Positions 24,388 to 31,322 of a stretch of 32,494 bases of DNA are shown here, one piece after another. The stretch's first letter is position 1, and every line of letters starts with the position of its first letter. This DNA comes from Flavobacteriales bacterium (lineage in GTDB: Bacteria > Bacteroidota > Bacteroidia > Flavobacteriales > Weeksellaceae), in the NCBI GenBank assembly GCA_900770875.1, contig CAAGLV010000238.1, positions 1-32,494 of the forward strand, read 5' to 3'. The position numbers were made by a program, and so were the translations under genes. A model generated the notes under the pieces. It was not told the origin of the DNA. It did no database searches and worked only from the letters and a program-made list of their open reading frames with translations.

Positions 24388-24620
24388 TATTTCTTTTCAA
24401 TCAAGATTTGTTTTGCTTCCGTTCTACGTAAAGCAAGAAGCGACTTATTACTCGTTATACTAATGCAAATAGGTCCACCAAATGGCGCCTTATTTTTAAT
24501 TTGCAATTCAGTTCCTGGCACAATTCCCATTTCATATAATTTAGCTGGCACATCATCAGTTACATATCCACTGATAATAGCTAAATCTCCTACTTTTAAG
24601 TCTTTTAATGTTTTAGTCAT
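24387..24620 (-). CDS. feoA: Ferrous iron transport protein A
   Basis: This 77-residue SH3-fold protein is the cytoplasmic FeoA partner of FeoB. DLKVGDLAIISGY (7-19), KLYEMGIVPGTELQIKNKAP (27-46) with the conserved MG-hydrophobic-xPG turn, and the C-terminal SLLALRRTEAKQILIEK are typical. It is the first gene of a three-gene operon (feoA, feoB, Cys-rich peptide), and its stop overlaps the feoB start. A full promoter lies 28 bases upstream. I see no convincing Fur box there, although the promoter spacer contains TTAAT and ATTAA arms. Confidence 0.95.
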   Translation of the reverse strand: MTKTLKDLKVGDLAIISGYVTDDVPAKLYEMGIVPGTELQIKNKAPFGGPICISITSNKSLLALRRTEAKQILIEKK

Positions 24621-24647
24621 TATTTTTAATTAAAAACATTGATAATA

Positions 24648-24677
24648 CAAAGGTATTTAATTTTTAATTAATCCAAA
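24648..24677 (-). promoter_or_regulatory. Promoter of the feoAB operon
   Basis: On the minus strand TTTG (24677-24674), an 18-base AT-rich spacer, then TACCTTTG (24655-24648) matches the consensus -33 and -7 elements. The spacer contains TTAAT..ATTAA arms that could bind a regulator, but the site is too AT-rich to be convincing. Confidence 0.65.
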
Positions 24678-24753
24678 TAGATGGTAATAAATAAAAAAGA
24701 ATCTTTTATCATAAAAATCAACAAGTTCAAGTGATTAATTAAAAAAAAGATGT

Positions 24754-24761
24754 TATATTTG
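24754..24761 (+). promoter_or_regulatory. -7 promoter element of rplU-rpmA
   Basis: TATATTTG matches TAnnTTTG 33 bases before the rplU start. A GTG at 24731-24733 sits 20 bases upstream where the -33 TTG would be. Confidence 0.6.
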
Positions 24762-24794
24762 CAGTCAATTTTATATCAAATAAATTTTAATTTT

Positions 24795-25100
24795 ATGTAC
24801 GCAATTGTAGAGATAGCAGGGCTTCAATACAAAGTTGAAAAAGACCAACAATTGTTTGTAAACCGTTTAGCTGGTGAAGCTGGTGACGAAGTAAAATTCG
24901 ACCGTGTTTTATTAACTGATAACGGAACAATCGCAGTTGGCGCCCCAGTTATAGATGGAGTTACAGTAGTAGCTAAAATCGTTGAACACGTTAAAGGTGA
25001 CAAAGTAATCGTTTTCAAAAAGAAAAGAAGAAAAGGTTACCAAAAATCTAACGGACACCGTCAACAATTCACTAAAATTGAAGTAGTTTCAATCGGTTAA
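24795..25100 (+). CDS. rplU: 50S ribosomal protein L21
   Basis: This 101-residue ribosomal protein of the large subunit binds 23S rRNA. MYAIVEIAGLQYKVEKDQQL is the standard N-terminus (MYAIVxxGGKQYKV in most bacteria, here with Leu in place of the Lys). VIVFKKKRRKGYQKSNGHRQ (from about residue 72) is the conserved basic rRNA-binding loop. A reading-frame start at 24750 would overlap the -7 promoter element, so ATG 24795 is chosen. It is followed by rpmA after 46 bases, the usual pair. Confidence 0.97.
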   Translation: MYAIVEIAGLQYKVEKDQQLFVNRLAGEAGDEVKFDRVLLTDNGTIAVGAPVIDGVTVVAKIVEHVKGDKVIVFKKKRRKGYQKSNGHRQQFTKIEVVSIG

Positions 25101-25146
25101 GATTGTACTGTTTAATTTAATTATTAACTCTTAAAAACAAAACGAA

Positions 25147-25404
25147 ATGGCACATAAGAAAGGGGTCGGAAGTTCGAAAAATGGTCGTGAATCACATTCG
25201 AAACGTTTAGGTGTTAAAATTTTTGGTGGACAAGCAGCAATCGCTGGTAACATTATTGTTCGTCAAAGAGGAACTCAACATCATCCAGGTAATAATGTAG
25301 GTATCGGTAAAGATCACACATTATTCGCTTTAGTAGACGGAAAAGTTGTTTTCACTAAAAAACGTAACAACAGATCTTACGTTTCAGTTGAACCATTATC
25401 TTAA
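25147..25404 (+). CDS. rpmA: 50S ribosomal protein L27
   Basis: This 85-residue protein of the large subunit has an N-terminus that reaches the peptidyl-transferase centre. MAHKKGVGSSKNGRESHSKR and LGVKIFGGQ are the family signature, and RQRGTQHHPGNNVGIGKDHT is the conserved core. As in most Bacteroidota, the mature N-terminus is already in place (no leader to be cut off, unlike Firmicutes). It is the second gene after rplU and ends in a strong palindromic terminator. Confidence 0.97.
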   Translation: MAHKKGVGSSKNGRESHSKRLGVKIFGGQAAIAGNIIVRQRGTQHHPGNNVGIGKDHTLFALVDGKVVFTKKRNNRSYVSVEPLS

Positions 25405-25441
25405 TTAGATAAATTCAATTGGTGTAAAGCACTAAAAATAT

Positions 25442-25472
25442 AAAGCTCGAACTAATTAGTTCGAGCTTTTTT
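25442..25472. terminator. Terminator of rplU-rpmA
   Basis: AAAGCTCGAACTAA and its reverse complement meet without a spacer to give a perfect 28-base palindrome (25442-25469), followed by T residues. It overlaps the end of the broken membrane ORF on the other strand. Confidence 0.85.
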
Positions 25473-25772
25473 ATTTTTTAAAACTAGAGAGATTAATAAA
25501 ATAAGAGCTCCTATAATTAAAGTAGGAAACCAAAATATTAAGCAAAATTCAGAAGTTTTTATAATAAATCTACTATAATTACCTCTTGCAGTAAATATTG
25601 AAGCAACATACAAAAACATTGTTAATGCTAAAACGATCAGGAAAATACCAATGATAAAAGTGTTTTTATTACTGTTTTTATCATCATTATCTAAAATACA
25701 AAATTTCCAATAAAAAAAGCATTCATAAAATTGAATGCTTTTTTTATTGGAAATCGATAATGCAATAATTAA
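25452..25772 (-). pseudogene. Start-less open frame encoding two hydrophobic segments, possible gene remnant
   Basis: On the minus strand a frame stays open for 106 codons between TAG at 25773-25775 and TAG at 25452-25454. Its C-terminal half looks protein-like: two membrane segments (NTFIIGIFLIVLALTMFLYV and CLIFWFPTLIIGALILLISL) separated by a polar loop (TARGNYSRFIIKTSE), with a basic tail (KNKKARTN). The only ATG (25619) falls inside the first segment and would give 55 residues. The upstream half runs through the palindrome at 25703-25754, which argues that it is not functional coding sequence. I read it as the remains of a small membrane protein gene, or a short protein from 25619. Low certainty. 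Confidence 0.35.
25703..25754. repeat. Perfect 23-bp-stem inverted repeat (strong bidirectional hairpin)
   Basis: The arms at 25703-25725 and 25732-25754 are exact reverse complements around a 6-base loop. The core AAAAAAAGCATTCA / TGAATGCTTTTTTT would be a terminator on either strand, and the outer TTCCAAT extends it beyond terminator need. It lies in a 470-base gap between rpmA and thiL. Confidence 0.8.
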
Positions 25773-25813
25773 CTAATGCTCTATTTATTAAAAATTAATC
25801 ATATGCTTGATGA

Positions 25814-25838
25814 GAAGCTGAAACAAGTTCAGCTTGAC
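25814..25838. repeat. REP-like palindromic intergenic element, copy 2 (inverted)
   Basis: Read on the minus strand it begins GTCA and forms AAGCTGAA / TTCAGCTT, an 8-bp stem with a 5-base loop. It aligns without gaps to 2377-2401, and the differing stem positions are paired changes. It lies just downstream of thiL in otherwise empty sequence. Confidence 0.55.
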
Positions 25839-25874
25839 ATATTAAATTAACAAATCATCACATTTACAAATTAG

Positions 25875-26936
25875 CTAATCTTCTTTTTCTTCTTCAGCTG
25901 TTCCCCAACCTTGTGCAGTTAAAGGAATCATTTGCTCGCTACCTTTTGTAATTAAAAAGTTACCGGCATCTTTTGCTGTAGCATGTCCAATTACCGTTAA
26001 ATAAGGATTACCCTTAATTTTCTCGAAATCAGATTGCTTAATCGTAAATAACAATTCGTAATCTTCTCCTCCACTTAATGCACAAGTAATTGGATTGATT
26101 TGGAATTCTTCTGCCGTTCTGATTACAGCTGGATCTAATGGAATTTTTTCTTCATAAACGTTAAATCCAATGTTATTTTCTTTAGATAAATGAATAACTT
26201 CTGATGATAATCCGTCCGAAATATCAATCATTGCTGTTGGTTTTAAATCCATCTCAGCTAATAAACGAATAATATCTAAACGAGCTTCTGGTTTTAATTG
26301 ACGCTCGATTAAGTACGAATATTGCTCTAAATCGGGTTGATTATTAGGATTTACTTTTGTTACTTGCGCTTCGCGTTCTAAAACTTGTAATCCTAAAAAT
26401 GCTGCTCCTAAATCGCCCGATAATACTAACAAGTCGTTTTCTTCAACTCCTTTTCTGTAAACGATTTTTTCTTCTTTTGCCGATCCTACAGCTGTCATGT
26501 TAATAACTAAACCGCTTACCGACGAAGATGTATCTCCACCTACAATATCTAACTCGTATTTATCGCAAGCGTATTTCATTCCATTATAAATTTCATCAAC
26601 AGCTTCTAACGTAAAACGATTAGATAATGCCAACGAAACTAAAACTTGCTTAGGAATTGCATTCATCGCTAAAATGTCGCTAATTGCCGTTACAACCGCT
26701 TTGTAACCTAAATGACGCAAAGGCATGTAAGACCAATTAAAGCTTACTCCTTCTACCAACATATCGGTAGAAATTACAGTTTTTTCTTTACCATAATCTA
26801 AAACCGCAGCATCGTCGCCAATTCCTTTAATTGTTGTTTCTAACTTAAAAGGAAAACCTTCTTTAATTTGCTCTATTAAACCAAATTCTCCGATTTCGGC
26901 TAAACTTGTTTTTGATATATTTTTATCTTCTAACAT
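25875..26936 (-). CDS. thiL: Thiamine-monophosphate kinase
   Basis: This 353-residue enzyme phosphorylates thiamine monophosphate to thiamine pyrophosphate, the last step of the cofactor pathway. IGDDAAVLDYG (about 39-49) is the ThiL N-terminal ATP/Mg site. STDMLVEGVSFNW (about 56-68), GGDTSSSVSG (about 132-141) with its conserved Asp, and MIDISDGLSSEVIHLSKENN (about 232-251) are further family motifs. ALSGGEDYELLFTI (about 285-298) is the C-terminal one. The length is typical for Bacteroidota. It lies 6 bases downstream of the thioesterase gene and is probably co-transcribed with it. Confidence 0.96.
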   Translation of the reverse strand: MLEDKNISKTSLAEIGEFGLIEQIKEGFPFKLETTIKGIGDDAAVLDYGKEKTVISTDMLVEGVSFNWSYMPLRHLGYKAVVTAISDILAMNAIPKQVLVSLALSNRFTLEAVDEIYNGMKYACDKYELDIVGGDTSSSVSGLVINMTAVGSAKEEKIVYRKGVEENDLLVLSGDLGAAFLGLQVLEREAQVTKVNPNNQPDLEQYSYLIERQLKPEARLDIIRLLAEMDLKPTAMIDISDGLSSEVIHLSKENNIGFNVYEEKIPLDPAVIRTAEEFQINPITCALSGGEDYELLFTIKQSDFEKIKGNPYLTVIGHATAKDAGNFLITKGSEQMIPLTAQGWGTAEEEKED

Positions 26937-26942
26937 CTTAAT

Positions 26943-27446
26943 TTATAGATTAAAATTCGACGGATCGATATTTTTAGCTCGTTTTGGTAAACGCATTAAA
27001 TCCATCTTAGTTAAAACTTTAACTTCTCTTCCGTCGAACGATTTTTTAATTTTCTCTACCATTTCTACGGGAGGAATTGTCATTTTTCTTTCTTTCATCG
27101 AAAACCAAACACCAATCAAATCGGACGAACATAAATGTGTACCATCTGCACGATATAGGTTTTGATTAAATTCGAAAATCATTCCATCTTCCGACATTCC
27201 ACCAACTTCTATTGTAATATAAATCTCCTCACCTTCGTGTGCTTCTCTAAAAAACGAAAAATCTTCGTGTAAAACAGCCGGACCAATTCCGTATTTACCT
27301 AAATCATTCATCGTTATTCCGTAATCGCGTAAAAATGCAATTCGGGCGAAACTTGTAAAATTCATAAAAGATGCATTTGCTAAATGTCTATTTGCATCTA
27401 AATCAGACCATCTTACAACTGTTTTCTGAGTATATATTTTATTCAT
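26943..27446 (-). CDS. Hot-dog-fold acyl-CoA thioesterase (4HBT family)
   Basis: This 167-residue protein matches the 4HBT hot-dog thioesterases that hydrolyse acyl-CoA esters. VRWSDLDANRHLANASFMNF (11-30) carries the catalytic-loop motif D-x-D-x-x-x-H. ARIAFLRDYGI (about 34-44) is the long helix, and beta strands follow (EEIYITIEVGGMSEDGMIFE, then LYRADGTHLCSSDLIGVWFS). No signal peptide is present. It is the first gene of a two-gene unit with thiL. The linkage to thiamine biosynthesis is only positional. It resembles YbgC/FadM-type enzymes; the acyl substrate cannot be inferred. Confidence 0.88.
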   Translation of the reverse strand: MNKIYTQKTVVRWSDLDANRHLANASFMNFTSFARIAFLRDYGITMNDLGKYGIGPAVLHEDFSFFREAHEGEEIYITIEVGGMSEDGMIFEFNQNLYRADGTHLCSSDLIGVWFSMKERKMTIPPVEMVEKIKKSFDGREVKVLTKMDLMRLPKRAKNIDPSNFNL

Positions 27447-27466
27447 TAATTTATGGTTTGCAGCTA

Positions 27467-27474
27467 CAAAGATA
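27467..27474 (-). promoter_or_regulatory. -7 promoter element of the thioesterase-thiL unit
   Basis: TATCTTTG on the minus strand matches TAnnTTTG exactly, 20 bases before the start codon. The nearest TTG upstream is 24 bases away, slightly beyond the usual range. Confidence 0.5.
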
Positions 27475-27605
27475 AGATTTTTACAGCTTCGATTTTTACA
27501 ATTTCAAGTCATTTAAAATAAAGCATTTCGAAAAAAAATAATCGAAACGTAACCAAATTAAAACACAAAAAATCTGTATATTTAATACATAGAATTACCT
27601 AGATT

Positions 27606-28436
27606 ATGAAGAAAATACTTTTCCCTACAGATTTCTCAGAAACAGCAAACAATGCTTTATTATATGCCCTTAGTTTAGCAAAAAAACAAGATGCTACTAT
27701 TTATGTATTACATGTTTACGAATTACCAATTATTAATGGCGGCATAAGCGCTGGATTAGTACAAAGCGTATACGACACCGTTAAATTTGGGCAGTTTGAA
27801 AACTTTAAAGATAATATTCCTCAATTAAGAAAAATTGCCGAAGAAAATGGATTTGAAAGCGTGCCTTTAAAATTTATTTTAGAAGAAGGTAATTTCTTGT
27901 ACATTATGAGAGAAACAATTATCGAAGAAAAAATTGATTACGTTGTAATGGGAACAACGGGTTATTCGGATTTTGAAAAGAAAATTTTCGGTACCAATAC
28001 AATTAACGCCATTACCTCTTTAAAAGTGCCAATTTTAAGTGTTCCAAATCATTTTAAATTTAACGGAATAAATAAATTAGGCTTTACAACTATTTTTAAC
28101 GAAAAAGATAAAGATGCATTATATTATTTAAGCGAAATTGCAACAAGGCATAACGCTCGTATACAATGTATACATATCTCTAAAGATGGTAAATATAACG
28201 AAAAAGCTTTAGCTAATTGGAAAGAAGAATTTAAAAACGAGCCTATTGATTTTATTGTAGAAGTTAATCCCGAACCAGTTAACGCTGTTTTAAAATTTAT
28301 TGAAGATGGAAAATTTGATTTATTAACAGTTGTTAGCCGAAATAAAGGCTTCTTTGATAATCTGTTTTCGCCAAGCATAACTAAAAAATTAGCTTCGAAG
28401 AACAGTGTACCTTTATTCGTTTTTCATCAAAAATAA
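27606..28436 (+). CDS. Universal stress protein, tandem UspA domains
   Basis: This 276-residue cytoplasmic protein has two UspA-like domains. The first (about 1-145) starts MKKILFPTDFSETANNALLY and ends in VMGTTGYSDFEKKIFGTNTI (from about 118), which carries the G-x2-G-x9-G-type ATP-binding motif, followed by VPILSVP. The second (about 155-276) keeps the fold (GFTTIFNEKDKDALYYL, then FDLLTVVSRNKG) but has no clear nucleotide-binding motif. The tandem arrangement is common in Bacteroidota. The protein is expected to act in stress survival. It is monocistronic, with its own terminator, just before the initiator tRNA. TATATTTA near 27581 is a near match to a -7 element. Confidence 0.92.
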   Translation: MKKILFPTDFSETANNALLYALSLAKKQDATIYVLHVYELPIINGGISAGLVQSVYDTVKFGQFENFKDNIPQLRKIAEENGFESVPLKFILEEGNFLYIMRETIIEEKIDYVVMGTTGYSDFEKKIFGTNTINAITSLKVPILSVPNHFKFNGINKLGFTTIFNEKDKDALYYLSEIATRHNARIQCIHISKDGKYNEKALANWKEEFKNEPIDFIVEVNPEPVNAVLKFIEDGKFDLLTVVSRNKGFFDNLFSPSITKKLASKNSVPLFVFHQK

Positions 28437-28440
28437 ACAT

Positions 28441-28470
28441 AAAGAGCAACTGATTTTCAGTTGCTTTTTA
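28441..28470 (+). terminator. Terminator of the universal stress protein gene
   Basis: GCAACTGA and TCAGTTGC (28446-28453, 28457-28464) form an 8-bp stem with a TTT loop, followed by T residues. Confidence 0.85.
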
Positions 28471-28488
28471 TTTATATCATAATATCTT

Positions 28489-28517
28489 TTGCATTTTAAA
28501 ATAAATGTGTATCTTTG
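28489..28517 (+). promoter_or_regulatory. Promoter of the initiator tRNA
   Basis: TTG (28489-28491), 18 bases, then TATCTTTG (28510-28517) matches the flavobacterial consensus and sits 12 bases before the tRNA start. Confidence 0.75.
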
Positions 28518-28529
28518 CACCACAAATAT

Positions 28530-28602
<73 letters not shown>

Positions 28603-28607
28603 CTAAC

Positions 28608-28641
28608 AAAGAGAGTTTCTGAAAAGAAGCTCTCTTTTTTT
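28608..28641 (+). terminator. Terminator of the initiator tRNA
   Basis: AAAGAGAG and CTCTCTTT (28608-28615, 28630-28637), with an inner extension, form a long stem followed by T residues just after the tRNA. Confidence 0.85.
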
Positions 28642-28676
28642 ATGCCTTATTTTTAATACAATTAAGTTCTTTAAAC

Positions 28677-28684
28677 TATTTTTG
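28677..28684 (+). promoter_or_regulatory. -7 promoter element of the SUFU-domain gene, predicting a leaderless transcript
   Basis: TATTTTTG matches TAnnTTTG and ends 4 bases before the ATG at 28689. No -33 TTG is seen. The geometry is the same as at holB. Confidence 0.45.
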
Positions 28685-28688
28685 TAGT

Positions 28689-29324
28689 ATGAATTTAAAA
28701 CAATACAGAGAACAATATAAACAAGATCAGGCTGTTGGTGCAATCGCTATAGAAAACAGACTTAAAGAAGTATATGGAGAATTACAACCTCGCTTCTACT
28801 CTCCACAGGTTATGTCGTTTCAGGGAGGTGAAGATCCTATTGATGGTGTAGCTATTTTTGATGTTAATGGTTATTATCATTTAGCTTCTTACGGAATGTC
28901 TCATTTATATTACAACGAACAAGCCGTTGGCGAAGAATATAGTAAATGGGGCTTTGAATTTTCTTTTAGAGTAAAACCTGTTAAAGAAGATAACGGAGAA
29001 GATCCTTTTTGGGCAATCCAATTAATGAATAATTTAGCACGATTTGTAGATCAAACTAAAGTTTGGTTTAACGAATATCAATTTTTACCATTAGGAGGCC
29101 CTATACGATCTGAATGCGATACAGATATTATTGGTGTTGCATTTATTAAAGATGTTGATTTAGACGAAATAGAAACTCCTCACGGAAAAGTTATATTCCT
29201 TCAGATGGTTGGGTTAAACTCTAAACAATTAAAAAGATTAGAAGAAACCTCTACCCAAGAAGAGGTAAAAGCTGTTTTAGATGAAATTAAAACAGAAAAC
29301 CCTAAGTTTATTTGTGAATTATAG
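28689..29324 (+). CDS. Suppressor-of-fused (SUFU) domain protein
   Basis: This 211-residue protein looks like a bacterial suppressor-of-fused domain protein. DPIDGVAIFD (about 50-59), HLASYGMSHLYY (about 64-75), KWGFEFSFRVKP (about 85-96) and a C-terminal half including QFLPLGGPIRSECDTDIIGV (about 128-147) fit the family pattern. LQMVGLNSKQLKRLEE follows (about 175-190). No signal peptide or membrane segment is present. In bacteria SUFU proteins are often encoded near polymorphic toxins and are thought to be immunity proteins, but no toxin gene is adjacent here. The role in this organism is unknown. The gene follows the initiator tRNA and precedes the candidate small RNA. Confidence 0.8.
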   Translation: MNLKQYREQYKQDQAVGAIAIENRLKEVYGELQPRFYSPQVMSFQGGEDPIDGVAIFDVNGYYHLASYGMSHLYYNEQAVGEEYSKWGFEFSFRVKPVKEDNGEDPFWAIQLMNNLARFVDQTKVWFNEYQFLPLGGPIRSECDTDIIGVAFIKDVDLDEIETPHGKVIFLQMVGLNSKQLKRLEETSTQEEVKAVLDEIKTENPKFICEL

Positions 29325-29380
29325 TTAAAAAGTAATTAAAACTGTTAAGTATTAATCAAAATTAGCTAACTATCAAAGCA

Positions 29381-29397
29381 TTGGCATTTTTATTGCA
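29381..29397 (+). promoter_or_regulatory. Candidate sigma-54 (RpoN) promoter
   Basis: TTGGCATTTTTATTGCA has GG at 29383-29384 and GC at 29395-29396, separated as in the RpoN consensus TGGCACG-N4-TTGCW. It lies in intergenic sequence and is followed by a short, terminator-ended region rather than a gene. No enhancer-binding site is identified. Confidence 0.55.
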
Positions 29398-29407
29398 ATT
29401 AATATAA

Positions 29408-29485
29408 ATATTATAACTCAATACAAGAGTAATAATTTTTTCATAGGTTTAGGTTGGTTAGCACTCCGTAAGGGGTGCTTTTTTT
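29408..29485 (+). ncRNA. Candidate small RNA driven by a sigma-54-type promoter
   Basis: The predicted start is about 12 bases after the GC of the -12 element; the end is the T run of a strong terminator (29460-29485). A 5' hairpin can form from TTATAACTC (29411-29419) and GAGTAATAA (29427-29435), with one A-A mismatch. A U-run and the unpaired segment CATAGGTTTAGGTTGGTTA (29441-29459) precede the terminator hairpin. No reading frame of useful length lies inside. The start, end and existence of the RNA are inferred. I have a vague memory of similar CATAGGTTTAGG-like segments in other flavobacteria, but no family name. Confidence 0.45.
29460..29485 (+). terminator. Terminator of the candidate small RNA
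   Basis: AGCACTCC, a GTAA tetraloop and GGGGTGCT (one G-T pair) are followed by seven T. No gene on this strand ends within 130 bases, which supports a separate transcript. Confidence 0.85.
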
Positions 29486-29490
29486 ACATC

Positions 29491-29525
29491 AAAAAAATCC
29501 AACAACTTTTAAAGTTATTGGATTT
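29491..29525 (-). terminator. Terminator of the amino-acid permease gene
   Basis: On the minus strand AAATCCAATAACTTT pairs with AAGTTGTTGGATTT (one wobble) and is followed by a T run. It lies shortly after the permease stop. Confidence 0.75.
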
Positions 29526-29550
29526 ATTATATTATTAAATTTTTAAGATT

Positions 29551-30978
29551 CTATGCTTGTTTTCTTTTATTCACAATTAAATAAGAGATATACAATAAAA
29601 CCACCCAAATTGGTATTAATCCTACAGATATTTTTAATCCTGTCAACCACATAATCACTAAAATACCCAATAAAAACAATAAACAAATGTAGTTACTAAT
29701 TGGATACATAAATGACGGAAACAACGTTTTAACCCCTTCTTTATCTTTACTCTTTCTGTATTTTAAATGCGTATACGAAATCATTAACCAGTTAATTACT
29801 AAGGTTGAAACTACTAAAGACATTAATACATGAAATGCATCTTCTGGAATAATTTTATTAACTAAAATACAAATTGCAGCAAAAAAAGCAGAAACCAAAA
29901 TCGCCATAATCGGCACGTGATTTTTATTTAATTTCTTTAAAAATTTTGGTGCATTGCCTTGTTCAGCTAATCCATATAACATGCGCGAATTACTGTAAAC
30001 AGAACTATTATAAACCGATAAAGCTGCTGTTAATACAATTATATTTAATGCATTTGCTATCACTTTAGAAAATTCAACCTTTTTACCAAACAGATCAAAA
30101 TCAATACTATTTAAATTATCAAATACCGTTACAAACGGACTACTTTTATCTGTAATCGTTGCCCAAGGAGCTAATGAAAATAGGATAACTAAAGCACCTA
30201 CATAGAAAATTAAAATTCTATAAATAACCTGATTTGTTGCTTTTGGAATTGTTTTTTCAGGATTTTTAGCTTCTGCAGCTGTAATACCGATCAACTCTAA
30301 TCCTCCAAAAGAAAACATAATTAATGCCATAGCTGCTAACAATCCGCTATAACCGTCTTTACTATTACCAGAAAACCAGCCTTTCGGAAAAAATCCGCCA
30401 TTATTCCATAAATTATCAATTGTTGCCTGCTCTCCTCCTGTTCCGCTAATCAATAAATAAGATCCAAAAACAATCATTGCTATAATTGCAACCACTTTAA
30501 TAATCGAGAACCAGAATTCGGCTTCTCCAAATAATCGAACCGATCCTAAATTTAAAGCATTAATCACCAAGAAAAAGAATAAACTCGATGCCCATAAAGG
30601 AACTTCGGGCCACCAAAACTGAACATATATTCCTATAGCAGTCAACTCAGACATACTTACTAAAACATATAAAATCCAATAATTCCATCCAGAAGCAAAT
30701 CCCGCAAAAGATCCCCAATATTTATAGGCAAAATGACTAAAACTACCCGAAACCGGCTCGTTAACCACCATTTCTCCTAACTGACGCATAATAAAAAACG
30801 CTATAATTCCGGCAATCGCATAACCAAATATTACAGATGGTCCTGCTAAAACAGCTGCTGGCCCAATTCCTAAAAATAATCCTGTTCCGATTGCGCCTCC
30901 TAAAGCGATTAATTGAATATGTCTATTTGTAAGACCTCTTTGCAATTCTTTGCTTTCTGATTTTTCTTTTTGATCCAC
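29551..30978 (-). CDS. APC-family amino-acid permease (CycA/GabP/AnsP-like)
   Basis: This 475-residue inner-membrane transporter belongs to the amino-acid/polyamine/organocation superfamily, amino-acid transporter group. LTNRHIQLIALGGAIGTGLF (16-35) is the family N-terminal motif, with GTGLFLG in helix 1, and RQLGEMVV precedes helix 3. SFGGLELIGITAAEAKNPEK (about 223-242) is the helix 6-7 signature. Twelve hydrophobic segments can be counted. Segment for segment it most resembles the D-serine/D-alanine/glycine transporter CycA (e.g. NGGFFPKGW, KSPFVTVF, SRMLYGLAEQGNAPKFLKKL), so small neutral amino acids are plausible substrates. The 344-base region upstream holds no gene. Downstream, on the opposite strand, is the sigma-54-linked small RNA candidate. 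Confidence 0.93.
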   Translation of the reverse strand: MDQKEKSESKELQRGLTNRHIQLIALGGAIGTGLFLGIGPAAVLAGPSVIFGYAIAGIIAFFIMRQLGEMVVNEPVSGSFSHFAYKYWGSFAGFASGWNYWILYVLVSMSELTAIGIYVQFWWPEVPLWASSLFFFLVINALNLGSVRLFGEAEFWFSIIKVVAIIAMIVFGSYLLISGTGGEQATIDNLWNNGGFFPKGWFSGNSKDGYSGLLAAMALIMFSFGGLELIGITAAEAKNPEKTIPKATNQVIYRILIFYVGALVILFSLAPWATITDKSSPFVTVFDNLNSIDFDLFGKKVEFSKVIANALNIIVLTAALSVYNSSVYSNSRMLYGLAEQGNAPKFLKKLNKNHVPIMAILVSAFFAAICILVNKIIPEDAFHVLMSLVVSTLVINWLMISYTHLKYRKSKDKEGVKTLFPSFMYPISNYICLLFLLGILVIMWLTGLKISVGLIPIWVVLLYISYLIVNKRKQA

Positions 30979-31322
30979 TTTCTATTGAAATTTAGCTAAA
31001 GATATATAAAAAATATACAGGAATAAATTACTTCATAACCATAGTAAATCTGATTAATAATAATTTATTTTTTTAACATTTTAATTACATTTTTTACAAT
31101 CAAATGTTATAAACCTCTCAAAATTAAATATTTTTAACTTATAACTGCTATTTCAAAACAGCAATATCACAAGAATTATTAACGTATTTATAAACAAATC
31201 ATAATACTAGCCACATTTCTAGTTCTATAAAAAAACCGAGTTGATAAAATAAAATCCTTACAAAACATTTACGCTTTCGCTTATTTGCCTATTTAAATTA
31301 TCTTTATCAAAAATTTCACAAA
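30979..31322. other. Gene-free, very AT-rich divergent intergenic region
   Basis: These 344 bases separate the divergent permease and reductase genes. On the minus strand TAATTTTG (31126-31119) fits a -7 element about 140 bases upstream of the permease, and TATCTTTA at 31006-30999 is a closer near match. On the plus strand TATCTTTA (31299-31306) is a near match before the reductase. A weak stem (TGCT..AGCA) lies near 31146-31163. I see no reading frame, RNA gene or repeat. Confidence 0.5.

Noticed and set aside
24750..24794. Upstream in-frame start for rplU
   Set aside because: The ATG at 24750 lies before and overlaps the -7 promoter element, and L21 proteins begin MYAIVE, which is the ATG at 24795.
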